From the NCBI RefSeq assembly GCF_927904885.1, contig NZ_CAKMNW010000065.1, positions 1 to 56,451 of the forward strand: DNA of 56,451 bases, read 5' to 3'. Source of the DNA: Candidatus Nitrotoga sp. M5. Its GTDB lineage: Bacteria; Pseudomonadota; Gammaproteobacteria; Burkholderiales; Gallionellaceae. Made by a program: the position numbers and the translations under genes. Position 1 is the stretch's first letter. Every line of letters starts with the position of its first letter. Below, in pieces: positions 1 to 8,072 of this stretch. Under the pieces are notes generated by a model. That model searched no databases, had not been told where the DNA came from, and was given only the letters and a program-made list of their open reading frames with translations.

Positions 1-53
1 GTTCATAAAGTTTGGGCCGGAAAGTTTGAAAGCTATGGTTTTTAGAGGTGCCC
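1..53. mobile_element. Probable end of an insertion sequence running off the left edge
   Basis: Bases 39-53 read TTTTTAGAGGTGCCC, the exact reverse complement of bases 1529-1543. Such a motif, ending in CCC, looks like the outer terminal repeat of an IS (possibly IS5-type, an inference). No transposase lies inside the window, so the element, if real, extends to the left. The stop codon of the neighbouring glycosyltransferase begins at the last base of this repeat. Confidence 0.35.
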
Positions 54-985
54 TAGATTCGATTGATAAACATTATGAATTGCAAAATTAAATTATCAAA
101 CCATTTTTGTCGCCATATTTCTTTGGAAAAAATTAACTGTACCCGACACCACGATGATGATTTTGCTGCGATGAATTTATTGAGAATTAGTCTTTGAGAT
201 AAAGGAATGCCATTTTCAAAAACATTTAAAAAAACAGTCGCCTGCAACCAAAGCAACCCTCTTTCACTGTACATAAATCGGTGTAGCTTCCTTTTTAATT
301 CATCAAACATACTCACGGTTGCACCAATAGTGTTATTACCGTGCTGTCGGTATTTTATATTGGCGTTACTATCAAAAATTATTTCGCCAAAGCAAGATAA
401 AACTAAATAACACCACCAATCATGCATCAACACTTTATTTGGAAGGTGTTTACAAACCAATTCCATTGCTTCCCGATTGAGTACCATCGTACAACCGGTA
501 GCAACATTTTCAACTAAAGCATTGCCAAAACCTACTTTTCTTGGTGTATTGGTAAATCCAATATGCTTTAACTGTTCATCAACAATTTCTAGCCTGGAGC
601 AAAATAATGCAGGACGGTTATGAGCGACTACTAACAAGGCTGAAACTGCATGTTCTATTTTATGAGGATACCAAACATCATCTTGATCACAAAAAGCAAC
701 ATATTCTGTTTCAGTTAACGCAGCATTACGCAGCAACTTAAAAAAACTTAAGGCGGGACCCAGATTTTCATGCCCTCTTAATATGTCTATACGGCCACTT
801 AATTGCTCTTTTTCTAAAATGCTTCTTGTCGAGTCTGATGATCCGTCGTCCCTCACCAAAATTCTAATATTGGGATAGGTTTGTTCATACAACGAATTTA
901 GCTGTTGCTGAAGGAACTTGCTTCCATTATATGTAGAAAGCAGTACTGTGACTTTGTTCGACTTGGATACCCTTGGCGTCATCAT
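53..985 (-). CDS. Family 2 glycosyltransferase (rhamnosyltransferase-like)
   Basis: A 310-residue GT-A fold glycosyltransferase predicted to move a sugar from a nucleotide donor to a growing surface polysaccharide on the cytoplasmic face of the membrane. The N-terminus carries the family 2 hallmarks: LSTYNG at residues 16-21, DDGSSD at 46-51 and the metal-binding DQDD at 100-103. The later HDWW segment resembles the acceptor/base region of rhamnosyltransferase-like members. The gene is convergent with the window edge, and its stop codon touches a presumed IS end, so the natural C-terminus may have been cut and replaced by a few chance residues. The sugar specificity cannot be read from the sequence. 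Confidence 0.85.
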   Translation of the reverse strand: MMTPRVSKSNKVTVLLSTYNGSKFLQQQLNSLYEQTYPNIRILVRDDGSSDSTRSILEKEQLSGRIDILRGHENLGPALSFFKLLRNAALTETEYVAFCDQDDVWYPHKIEHAVSALLVVAHNRPALFCSRLEIVDEQLKHIGFTNTPRKVGFGNALVENVATGCTMVLNREAMELVCKHLPNKVLMHDWWCYLVLSCFGEIIFDSNANIKYRQHGNNTIGATVSMFDELKRKLHRFMYSERGLLWLQATVFLNVFENGIPLSQRLILNKFIAAKSSSWCRVQLIFSKEIWRQKWFDNLILQFIMFINRI

Positions 986-1528
986 TTAGCTCCACCCTTG
1001 ATAAATCTATCTGCTACATTCACGGATATATTCCATATAGATGTGTCCGGGTATCTTCTATATTTTTTTTTGCTGTATGAAACCTCTGGAAACCGTCATG
1101 CTTGACTTGAGCCGGCGTCAAATTGTTTAAATATTCTGGCAATACATACATCTGGATATTGTAATAAGGATTTATTGTGTCCTAATGATTTAATTATTAC
1201 ATTGCCACATTTAACCTCAAGATATCATAGGTACACTTATCGATTAACAGCCAAAATATTTGAAAGTAGAAACACTAAGTCTATCCTGATACATGTATAT
1301 CGTTTTCCAGGAAGAATTCTTTAAAATTTCATAGCAACAGTTCTGGTAATTCTGCATCTGAGATAATAAATCTGCCTCTGGAATGATGAGGACCCATGTG
1401 CTTAATGTGTAGTATTCATATTTTTCTGAATTATCCACGCCAACAAACGGAATATTTCGCTCTGACACTTAGCAATATTGTAACAATACATTTCCCTTCG
1501 TAGATGCACTGAATATCGTGACAATTTT
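986..1528. other. Non-coding or decayed stretch with one weak ORF
   Basis: AT-rich DNA between the glycosyltransferase and the small inverted-repeat element. The only open frame of note is a 74-codon minus-strand ORF (1244-1468) with a GTG start, no clear ribosome binding site and no recognisable family. I see no convincing gene, RNA or terminator here. Confidence 0.5.
1244..1468 (-). CDS. Doubtful 74-residue hypothetical ORF
   Basis: A minus-strand open frame starting at GTG. The product is rich in Tyr, Asn and Ser and has no domain, signal peptide or membrane segment that I recognise. It lies in a region full of relics, between a presumed IS end and a small inverted-repeat element, so it may be a fragment of a lost polysaccharide gene or chance. 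I list it only because nothing else occupies this interval. Confidence 0.15.
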   Translation of the reverse strand: MSERNIPFVGVDNSEKYEYYTLSTWVLIIPEADLLSQMQNYQNCCYEILKNSSWKTIYMYQDRLSVSTFKYFGC

Positions 1529-1713
1529 GGGCACCTCTAAAAATCGCAATTTTACGAGCAGCCTTTTTGCGGCTTGCCCGTTTATCTCGCTTAGTCACAA
1601 TACAGCACTGGCATAAACTATATATTATATATATATATCAAACATATAGAACATTTAAAATTTTTTCGTTCCTTGCCCCACCTTGCTGAGAATATTAACT
1701 TTTAGAGGCACCC
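1529..1713. mobile_element. 185-bp inverted-repeat (MITE-like) element
   Basis: Left end GGGCACCTCTAAAAA (1529-1543) faces an imperfect inverted copy TTTTAGAGGCACCC (1700-1713; two mismatches). The interior holds no ORF and includes an AT dinucleotide run near 1620-1640 and a small GC-rich hairpin near 1558-1580. The size and terminal repeats fit a non-autonomous derivative of the IS whose end lies at 39-53. Target duplications are not clear (TTT on both sides at most). Confidence 0.4.
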
Positions 1714-2161
1714 TTTATTCTCTACATAAATTGCTCTGGTAAAAACCAATATTAATGGAGTAGGCAGTCAATCTCTTGGGCACATCTATGCAATTTCGAT
1801 ACCGTGATTGAAAAGCTGCCTACATTAACCTCATTCAACTCTGGGCCAACAATCTTGCAGTACCGGACATCGGTAACGCATCTGTTTTTCTCTCCCATTT
1901 TTGTGACAAAGTGCAATATTTCAGTCACTCTTACCTATCGGGTTTATGCGTTCTGATAGGTGCGACGGTAGTTATCAGCGCGTCCTGGAGAAATTTTCCA
2001 TATGCCTGCTTAGATGACGCAGCATTTGGTTTTCTGTTGGAGTTAAACAATAAAATTGGCGTTGACCGAAGTTAGATGGTCATGGATACTTCGAAATGTG
2101 CTGTTAAATTTCTTATCCTTCTATTTCATTGCAAGTTCATTCTCAATTCTAGAGGTGCCTT
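1714..2161. other. Intergenic stretch without a recognisable gene
   Basis: Scattered short open frames interrupted by stops; no family recognised. A further partial copy of the IS-end motif (TAGAGGTGCC) sits at about 2150-2159, directly before the relic antitoxin start. There it could equally be the old ribosome binding site of that gene. Confidence 0.4.
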
Positions 2162-2382
2162 ATGGCGCAAGTTATCGTTCGCAATATCGAATTCCACATG
2201 AAGACCGGACTAAAGCAGTGCACCAACCTTAATGACTGGAACATTGGAGAAGAAGCCCATCAAAGTCCGCGCCTACACCGTCAGTAAAAAAGTACAGCGG
2301 CCAAAGTTCAGCTCGCGCTAAACCGCGCGAATCTAACTAAGCCTCTGCCTGAAGTGCATACAAAACCATAAAATCGGGATGC
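2162..2382 (+). pseudogene. Decayed FitA/VapB-like antitoxin
   Basis: The frame opens with MAQVIVRNIE, the characteristic start of FitA-type ribbon-helix-helix antitoxins, which bind DNA through this strand and neutralise a PIN-domain toxin. After about 40 codons it runs into stops and frameshifts, though an EEA-type segment of the family helix is still visible before the first stop. The following gene is a relic of the matching toxin, which supports the assignment. An AGAGGTG motif precedes the ATG by a normal distance. Confidence 0.5.
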
Positions 2383-2763
2383 ATGTTCATTCTGGATCCC
2401 AATGTCCTGTCGGAACTGATGCAGCAGCCCGATCAGCAATTGAGTTCGCTTTGGTCAACACCGACACTCTGTTTGAAGCCCTTTATGGCATGGCGTTGTT
2501 GGCATCGGAACATCGCAAAACATTCTGAACGAACACTTTGAACAACTCTTGCAAAATGATCTGCAAAACCGCATGCTGCCGCTCGAGCCTAATGCAGCTA
2601 CCAATGCGCACAGCTTGCATTCGACTGCCGTGTGCACGGGCGCCCCGTAAAAATGCGCGACACGTTTATCGTCGGTATTTCACATGCACGGCACGTCAGC
2701 ATGCCCACACATTAAGTGCGGCACTTTAGTGATTTATTAGTTTCCTTAGTTAATCCTTGGACA
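2383..2763 (+). pseudogene. Decayed FitB/VapC-like PIN-domain toxin
   Basis: The start MFILDPNVLSELM matches the PIN-domain opening MFxLDTNVLSEL, with the Thr before the conserved Asn changed to Pro. Later pieces in shifted frames still fit the family: LFEALYGMALL (about 2466-2500), a LLQNDLQNRMLPLE-like stretch (about 2550-2590), MRDTFIVGISHA (about 2653-2690) and a terminal NPW (about 2752-2760). Several stops and frameshifts separate them, so no active RNase can be made. FitAB-type modules normally control RNA cleavage and autoregulate their own promoter. Confidence 0.55.
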
Positions 2764-2769
2764 AAAATT

Positions 2770-2877
2770 ATGAGCCTTGGCTATTTTGCTCCAGAAACCT
2801 TGCACCAACTGAACAGCCAGACACGAGTGATTCCCCTTATCGATAGTAGCCTTTGTGCTTTAGCCGAAACGGCATGA
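2770..2877 (+). CDS. 35-residue ORF overlapping the flippase start
   Basis: An open frame whose TGA overlaps the ATG of the flippase gene (ATGA, 2874-2877), an arrangement typical of translational coupling. The product has no family I recognise. The most likely reading is the surviving 3' end of a lost upstream polysaccharide gene. An independent small gene is possible but lacks a visible ribosome binding site. Confidence 0.2.
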   Translation: MSLGYFAPETLHQLNSQTRVIPLIDSSLCALAETA

Positions 2878-4130
2878 AGTTAACGATTCAATTAGGCTTC
2901 CTCTCGGCGGTTAATATTGGCATTTCGTTACTTTTCCAATGGTATGTCTTTGTCAAATTGGGGCCGGGGGTGGAAACTGACGCACTATTTGCCGGCATGA
3001 CTGTCCCCCAGCTTGTGTTGGCGGTCATTAGTGGATCTCTCATGCATGTGCTGGTACCGCTTCTTGCTGGTGAGGACGAAGACAGTCTTCGGCAAAATGC
3101 CTGGGGATTTCTAGTGCTAATCGGAGGCCTGTTCGGATTGATTGCACTACTGCTATACGCAGCGGCACCATGGTGGGTGCCACTCACCGTTCCCGGTTTC
3201 GATCTAGCGGGGCGGAGCCTGACTGTCGATCTTACCCGTATTCAGTTGATCGGCATGGTCTTCACAGCTGTAAACGGTGTGCAATTGGCCGCTTATCATG
3301 CACGGCATCGGTTTCTGTTGGTTGAGTTCACTCCAATATTGGTTAGCATTACTGCCTTTTTGCTATTGGTGTGGGCGCTCCCCCGTTTTGGTGTAATTGC
3401 TGCAGCATGGATTGCTACTTTACGCATGGGAATGCAAACCATTTTGCTCGCCCCCGGTATGGGATTGCCGACGCTACCAGATCTAAAAAGCGCGACCATC
3501 CAGCAAGCTTGGCAGCGTATTAAACCTCTGCTGTTAGGAACTGCCTATTACAAGACGGACACTTTGGTCGATCGTTTTCTGCTCTCCACTGCTCAAAGCG
3601 GTAGCTTATCTTTGTATTATTTGGCGCAGCAAATATATGGTGCCATCAGCCAAATTCTCAACAAGGCGATTGCTACACCATTGGTTCCCGCGTTGAGTGT
3701 ATTTCATAAAGCAGGGGACGTTATAAACTTTAGGCGTCTATATTACCGTAAGCTATTACAGGTATGTGTGATCAGCTTCGCTGGCTTGCTGATACTGTGG
3801 ATATTCGGGCAGGAGATGCTCTCTATTTTGATTGGGTATGGAAATACCAAATATAACGATGTGGAAAAATTATGGTGGATCATGCTTTGGCTTAGTGGCA
3901 TGTTCTTTGGCGCAACTGTCGGGCAGATTGCAACCTCAGCTTTCTATGCAATTGGAAATACAAAGACAGTTATATATATGGCAGTTACAAACTACACCAT
4001 TTACATCCCTGTCAAAATAATTGCATTTAGTGTCTTTGGTATAGCTGGCTTGGCGATTTCAACCACTATTTATCTAATGACTAATATGATTTTCCTGATT
4101 TATCTATTTCAACAACTCAAAGTTAAATAA
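2874..4130 (+). CDS. MurJ/Wzx-like polysaccharide flippase
   Basis: A 418-residue polytopic membrane protein of the MOP (MviN/MurJ, Wzx) type, predicted to flip lipid-linked oligosaccharide across the inner membrane. About 12 hydrophobic segments span the protein. The early DALFAG motif and the later TDTLVDRFLLS segment are typical of MurJ-like members. It is shorter than housekeeping MurJ (about 510) and sits among glycosyl- and methyltransferase genes, which favours a dedicated surface-polysaccharide flippase. I chose the ATG at 2874, since the frame extends upstream only from a TTG at 2853. It is followed after 9 bases by a methyltransferase, so the two are probably cotranscribed. Confidence 0.8.
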   Translation: MKLTIQLGFLSAVNIGISLLFQWYVFVKLGPGVETDALFAGMTVPQLVLAVISGSLMHVLVPLLAGEDEDSLRQNAWGFLVLIGGLFGLIALLLYAAAPWWVPLTVPGFDLAGRSLTVDLTRIQLIGMVFTAVNGVQLAAYHARHRFLLVEFTPILVSITAFLLLVWALPRFGVIAAAWIATLRMGMQTILLAPGMGLPTLPDLKSATIQQAWQRIKPLLLGTAYYKTDTLVDRFLLSTAQSGSLSLYYLAQQIYGAISQILNKAIATPLVPALSVFHKAGDVINFRRLYYRKLLQVCVISFAGLLILWIFGQEMLSILIGYGNTKYNDVEKLWWIMLWLSGMFFGATVGQIATSAFYAIGNTKTVIYMAVTNYTIYIPVKIIAFSVFGIAGLAISTTIYLMTNMIFLIYLFQQLKVK

Positions 4131-4139
4131 ATCTATTAA

Positions 4140-5117
4140 ATGTTTAATTACCAAAATCAAGACAAGATTTTTCCAGCATGTCCGATTTGTGGTGGCACTC
4201 AATTTCGCCAGCTTGCTAGCAATGATCGTTACGACATGGGGATTAAAACTACTGGTTGCCTACGATGTGGGCTAGTTCAAACGCGCCCCAGGCTTACATC
4301 TCAGTCAATGTCACATTTTTATCGGGAATGCTATCGCCAGTACTATCAAGCAGTAAATGCTCCACATGTTGATTACATTATCTGCTACCACAAAGATGAA
4401 CGTCTTGCTTACACAGCAAAGCTTATTGCGTCTAATGTTGACCTAGTTGCTGGCATGCGCGTACTTGATGTTGGATGTGCTGAAGGAACATTGTTCTCTA
4501 ACCTAAAAACACATTGTGGTGAGGGTCTAATATTTTTCGGCGTAGAACCATCCGAAAGCTATGCAGCTTATTCACGAGAGATGACTGGATGCACAACATA
4601 CCAAAATATTGATGAACTTATATCTGCAAGAGAAGACAGTTTTCATCTCATTGTAGTGAACCACGTTTTGGAGCATGTTAATGATCCAGTTTTATTCTTG
4701 GAGCAATTGAGAGGGTTGCTATCATCTAATGGTCTCTTATTTGTGGACGTACCAAATGTTTTTGGATATTCATCGCCCCGAGATTTACATATTGCGCACA
4801 ATTTTCATTTTTCGCGGCAAACCCTCACTGCTGCAATTGATAAAGCTGGTTTTAGCGTTAAGACCATAGCAGAGCATGCTCCACCACATCATCCAGTTTC
4901 AGTGTGGTGCTTAGCCGAGAAGCGCACGACAAAATTACACATATTGCAACAAAGCATGGAAACTGAGCTAGTTGCATGGAAACGCATGCAGTGGATAAAT
5001 AAACTGATACCGCTTTATCTTCTAAAGGTGCGTTTACGACGTAACAGGATAGTTTCATTAATATTGGAAAATAGATGCAGAGTTTTTTTGACTGGTTTAA
5101 AGCGCAAGAAACACTAG
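4140..5117 (+). CDS. Class I SAM methyltransferase with N-terminal zinc ribbon
   Basis: A 325-residue predicted S-adenosylmethionine-dependent methyltransferase, likely modifying a sugar or the end of a polysaccharide chain. An N-terminal zinc-ribbon-like pair (C14, C17 and C40, C43) precedes the Rossmann fold, whose SAM-binding motif I is VLDVGCAEG at residues 108-116. The VVNHVLEHV segment is motif III/IV of the Methyltransf_11/23 type. This architecture is common in O-antigen and capsule clusters. The 3' end overlaps the next gene by 43 bases in another frame. The target cannot be deduced. Confidence 0.8.
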   Translation: MFNYQNQDKIFPACPICGGTQFRQLASNDRYDMGIKTTGCLRCGLVQTRPRLTSQSMSHFYRECYRQYYQAVNAPHVDYIICYHKDERLAYTAKLIASNVDLVAGMRVLDVGCAEGTLFSNLKTHCGEGLIFFGVEPSESYAAYSREMTGCTTYQNIDELISAREDSFHLIVVNHVLEHVNDPVLFLEQLRGLLSSNGLLFVDVPNVFGYSSPRDLHIAHNFHFSRQTLTAAIDKAGFSVKTIAEHAPPHHPVSVWCLAEKRTTKLHILQQSMETELVAWKRMQWINKLIPLYLLKVRLRRNRIVSLILENRCRVFLTGLKRKKH

Positions 5118-6613
5118 GGCTGCCCTGGCTTGTCTTGGGAAAGGGGCCGAGCTTCGAAAAACTTTCTCAGTACAACCTTAGTGACTTTGATTCGATATCG
5201 CTAAACCATGTAATTGATGAAGTCCGAGTTACGGCAGCGCATATCCTGGATCTGGATGTGATTGATGCGTGCAAAGACTCAATCGATAAAAATGCACAGG
5301 TGTTGGTTATGCCTTGGGTGCCGCATGTTAATAATGGTGCAGGTCTTCAGGATTTATCCGAACTGACCGAGGGTAATGCATTTCTTGCATATATGCGCGA
5401 CCAAGGCCGTCTTCTCTACTATAACCATTTGCCGACACGTACGTTCGGGAACAGCCCCTTAATTGAAGTCCAATATTTTAGCTCAGAAGCTGCGATCAAC
5501 TTACTGGCAGCGTGTGGTGTGCGCTGTATTCGCACCTTAGGTATCGATGGCGGCAACAGCTACGGACATAGTTTCTCCCACTTAAATGGTACGACATTGC
5601 TGGCTAATGGCCGAAAATCATTTAACAGGCAATTTGGTCAGATGGCGAAAACAATTATGACGACGGGTATTGATTTGGCTCCGCTGGACGTGCCAAGTCC
5701 AATTCGGGTTTACGTAGCGACGACCGAAGAACAGATGCTCGCCGTTAAGGTATTAGAATATTCCATACGTAAACATTCAAGCATGACCGTTGAAGTTTTT
5801 CCAATGCATTTGGGGGGGGTAGACATCCCACAACCCAAAGACAGGAAGAATTGGCCGCGCACGCCATTCTCTTTTCAAAGATTCATTATTCCAGAGATGG
5901 CTGAGTATCAAGGCCGTGCAATTTATCTGGATTCAGATATGCAGGTTTTTAAAGACATTAAGGAACTATGGAACTTGCCTTTTCATGATGCGCAGGTGCT
6001 TGCTGTCCGTGAGCCTTCGGAGAGCGGGCGTCGGCCTCAATTTAGTGTAATGCTGTTAAATTGTGCACACCTGGATTGGAAAATTGAGGAGATTGTGCGT
6101 AGGCTCGATTCAGACGAATTGACCTACGAACGGTTAATGCATGACATGTCAGTCGCCAACAATATCAAAGCGGTAGTAGATCCTTCCTGGAACTGTCTTG
6201 AACGATACAAGGAAAATGAAACAGCCTTGTTGCATTACACGGATATGAGTACCCAACCATGGATAAGTATCCATAATCCTCTGGGATATCTCTGGTTCAG
6301 AGATTTATTTGAGGCAATGGATAACGGATTTATCTCGCATGAGTTTGTGCAAGAGCATGTGGATCGTGGGTATGTTCGACCGTCGCTATGGTACCAGGTG
6401 GAGCATCGAATCGAAGACTCATTTTTGTTACCGGGCTGTGCGAAACAGTTAGATAAGGAATACAAGGCAGCTTTTACGTCTATCCATGAGCATGGAGCCA
6501 ACGCTTGGTTAAATACGGGTGCCTTTCTTAAAGCGATATTACGGCAGATATCTTGTAGAACAGGGTTAACTGCTTTACGCAAACGGGTGCATGCGTATTT
6601 TGATCGCAGTTGA
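5075..6613 (+). CDS. Two-domain glycosyltransferase: DUF115/CST-like N-terminus plus GT8-like C-terminus
   Basis: A 512-residue protein with two parts. Residues 1 to about 205 resemble the nucleotide-sugar-binding domain of DUF115 (MptE/Maf)-type and sialyltransferase-like proteins: LVLGKGPSFEKL at 19-30 and LGIDGGNSYGHSF at 155-167. Residues from about 210 look like a family 8-type GT-A glycosyltransferase, with YLDSDMQVF at 284-292 containing the metal-binding DSD (286-288) and a conserved FQRF-type entry at 267-270. It probably carries out two successive transfers, or one transfer with a donor-recognition domain. The start lies inside the preceding methyltransferase gene (43-base overlap), which indicates tight coupling. 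A degraded copy of its 5' end occurs at 7906. Specific sugars are unknown. Confidence 0.65.
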   Translation: MQSFFDWFKAQETLGLPWLVLGKGPSFEKLSQYNLSDFDSISLNHVIDEVRVTAAHILDLDVIDACKDSIDKNAQVLVMPWVPHVNNGAGLQDLSELTEGNAFLAYMRDQGRLLYYNHLPTRTFGNSPLIEVQYFSSEAAINLLAACGVRCIRTLGIDGGNSYGHSFSHLNGTTLLANGRKSFNRQFGQMAKTIMTTGIDLAPLDVPSPIRVYVATTEEQMLAVKVLEYSIRKHSSMTVEVFPMHLGGVDIPQPKDRKNWPRTPFSFQRFIIPEMAEYQGRAIYLDSDMQVFKDIKELWNLPFHDAQVLAVREPSESGRRPQFSVMLLNCAHLDWKIEEIVRRLDSDELTYERLMHDMSVANNIKAVVDPSWNCLERYKENETALLHYTDMSTQPWISIHNPLGYLWFRDLFEAMDNGFISHEFVQEHVDRGYVRPSLWYQVEHRIEDSFLLPGCAKQLDKEYKAAFTSIHEHGANAWLNTGAFLKAILRQISCRTGLTALRKRVHAYFDRS

Positions 6614-6742
6614 TTAATCTTGTGCACCCCAATTCACTGAGGCAAATCCGCAGCTCTGCCTGCCAAGGCTTACCAAGGCTCAATCGGTCCGGCGGTCAGA
6701 GTGAGCTCTGGATCTTGACCAAAAGACGAAGGAGCTTCATAA
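6614..6742. other. Short relic region after the glycosyltransferase
   Basis: An open frame (6610-6861) crosses this interval, but its composition is not protein-like and I do not support it as a gene. In another frame, a short stretch ending ...KELHK-stop has its TGA overlapping the ATG at 6743. This suggests the remains of an upstream gene coupled to the next small ORF. Confidence 0.3.
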
Positions 6743-6868
6743 ATGAACAAGTATCAAAGCCTCGCGCATTTGTCTGTCTACAACGAAAGAATGTACTCGA
6801 TTTTCAGCGACAGACAAAACACTCGGTGGGCCGCCCTGAAAATGCAGATGTTTATGAATGAGCGATAG
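6743..6868 (+). pseudogene. 41-residue ORF, probably the front part of a frameshifted gene
   Basis: The ATG follows a good AAGGAG-type ribosome binding site at about 6729-6733, and the 41-residue product has normal composition. It ends in TAG, but an overlapping frame starting at ATG 6858 continues with a protein-like sequence for 54 residues. One frameshift near 6858 would join them into a protein of about 95 residues. No family is recognised. Confidence 0.3.
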
Positions 6869-7022
6869 CTATTTTGATCGTCCAATGTGCGTGTACGCGG
6901 ATGCACGTGCTTGGAAAATTTATATTGCAAAGAATTTGCTCACTGGAACAAAGAACACCAAAGTGGAAGCACTACTAATCGGAATTAGCTCAAATGCGAA
7001 TCACAATAAAATTGTCCAGTGA
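6858..7022 (+). pseudogene. 54-residue ORF, probable back part of the same broken gene
   Basis: It begins inside the end of the previous ORF and contains a protein-like stretch (VYADARAWKIYIAKN). It stops 9 bases before the next methyltransferase start. Either two small coupled genes or one frameshifted gene; the family is unknown. Confidence 0.3.
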
Positions 7023-7031
7023 CATGGAACC

Positions 7032-7895
7032 ATGACTGCCCATAAAAATACAAGTGTCTGGAGAAATACCTTGTTCAGTTTCATACGTAAATTACAAAAA
7101 AAAATACTAAACCGGAAACTTCCGCTTAAGGGATATGTGCCATCCACCATGGCGGTTAAGTACATAGATATGCTAGAGGATGAAGACCTGATTCAGCTTA
7201 ACAATATGCTGGACTGGAATTGTTTTACTGTTGATAGTTATGGCAGACGGCTGGGAATGATTGCTTGGGGAAACAAGCGTAATACACCTGAAATCATCCC
7301 TGATCGACGCATCGTGATGATGAATAATCGATTTAATCTTTCCGACAAGCATGTACTTGATATTGGATGTTTTGAAGGAGTACATACCATCGGCCTGTGT
7401 GGATACGCTACAAAGGTCACGGCGATAGATGCCAGAATTGATCACATTGTCAAAACAAATGTGAGGTGCGCAATGTACGGCTACATACCGACAGTGTTTA
7501 AGTATGACATTGAGTTGATCCCTACAGACACCTCGTTACTTCAAGCTGATTTGGCTCACCATGTAGGCGTGTTGTACCACTTGAAAAATCCGGTAGAGCA
7601 CCTGCTGAATTTAGGTAGATACATCAAAAAGGGCATTATGCTTGACACTCATTACTGCGTGGCAGGCGAGGCAACAAAATCATACTTTGTAAATGGCAAA
7701 GAGTATGCCTATATGCACTATATGGAGCATGGAACGAAAGAAGCATTTTCCGGGATGTACGATCATTCTAAATGGTTGCTTTTGGATGATATTATTTCCT
7801 GCTTAAAAGCAACCGGTTTTGATCAGGTCGAAATAATCGAAAAGCGCGACGAGCGTAACGGTCACAGAGTGCTCTTGTTCGCTGAACGAACTTGA
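7032..7895 (+). CDS. SAM-dependent methyltransferase
   Basis: A 287-residue methyltransferase with the SAM-binding motif VLDIGCFEG at residues 108-116, followed by an acidic TAIDAR strand end (motif II) and HHVGVLYHLKNP, which resembles the motif seen in CmoB/DUF1698-like and FkbM-like enzymes. The family alkylates small molecules, sugars or tRNA; here the polysaccharide setting points to sugar modification. It differs clearly from the zinc-ribbon methyltransferase at 4140, so the two are not simple duplicates. It is followed directly by the decayed start of a second glycosyltransferase, repeating the methyltransferase-glycosyltransferase order seen upstream. Confidence 0.75.
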   Translation: MTAHKNTSVWRNTLFSFIRKLQKKILNRKLPLKGYVPSTMAVKYIDMLEDEDLIQLNNMLDWNCFTVDSYGRRLGMIAWGNKRNTPEIIPDRRIVMMNNRFNLSDKHVLDIGCFEGVHTIGLCGYATKVTAIDARIDHIVKTNVRCAMYGYIPTVFKYDIELIPTDTSLLQADLAHHVGVLYHLKNPVEHLLNLGRYIKKGIMLDTHYCVAGEATKSYFVNGKEYAYMHYMEHGTKEAFSGMYDHSKWLLLDDIISCLKATGFDQVEIIEKRDERNGHRVLLFAERT

Positions 7896-7905
7896 TGGTT
7901 ATTTT

Positions 7906-8015
7906 ATGCAAAACTATTTTATAGGTTTCAAACCAGAGAAACATCAAAGTGGCCTTGGTCTGTCTCAGGGAAAGGAGAAGAAGTTTCGAAAAACCTTCCC
8001 AGCCTCCTTTAAATT
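7906..8015 (+). pseudogene. Relic 5' end of a second DUF115-type glycosyltransferase
   Basis: The DNA from ATG 7906 aligns by eye with the first 100 bases of the gene at 5075: both open ATGCA, then a T-rich stretch and TTTAAA/TTTCAAA, and later share GGGAAAGG followed by TTCGAAAAAC and CCCAG/CTCAG at the same relative distance. In the intact gene this encodes the LGKGPSFEKL motif. Here small insertions, deletions and substitutions have destroyed the frame, and nothing recognisable follows before ugd. Confidence 0.5.
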
Positions 8016-8072
8016 CTCCGTACGAGCGCAGTTTTTTATATATTAAGACTTCATTTTTAAAATTAATCCCTG

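Noticed and set aside
1618..1642. AT dinucleotide run, possible origin or recombination site
   Set aside because: Simple low-complexity DNA inside the small inverted-repeat element; no DnaA boxes or partner sites seen.
2151..2160. Third copy of the IS-end motif before the relic antitoxin
   Set aside because: AGAGGTG stands at ribosome-binding-site distance from the ATG, so the resemblance may be chance.
6610..6861. 83-codon ORF after the two-domain glycosyltransferase
   Set aside because: Unlikely composition, no ribosome binding site, and it conflicts with the better-supported small ORF at 6743.
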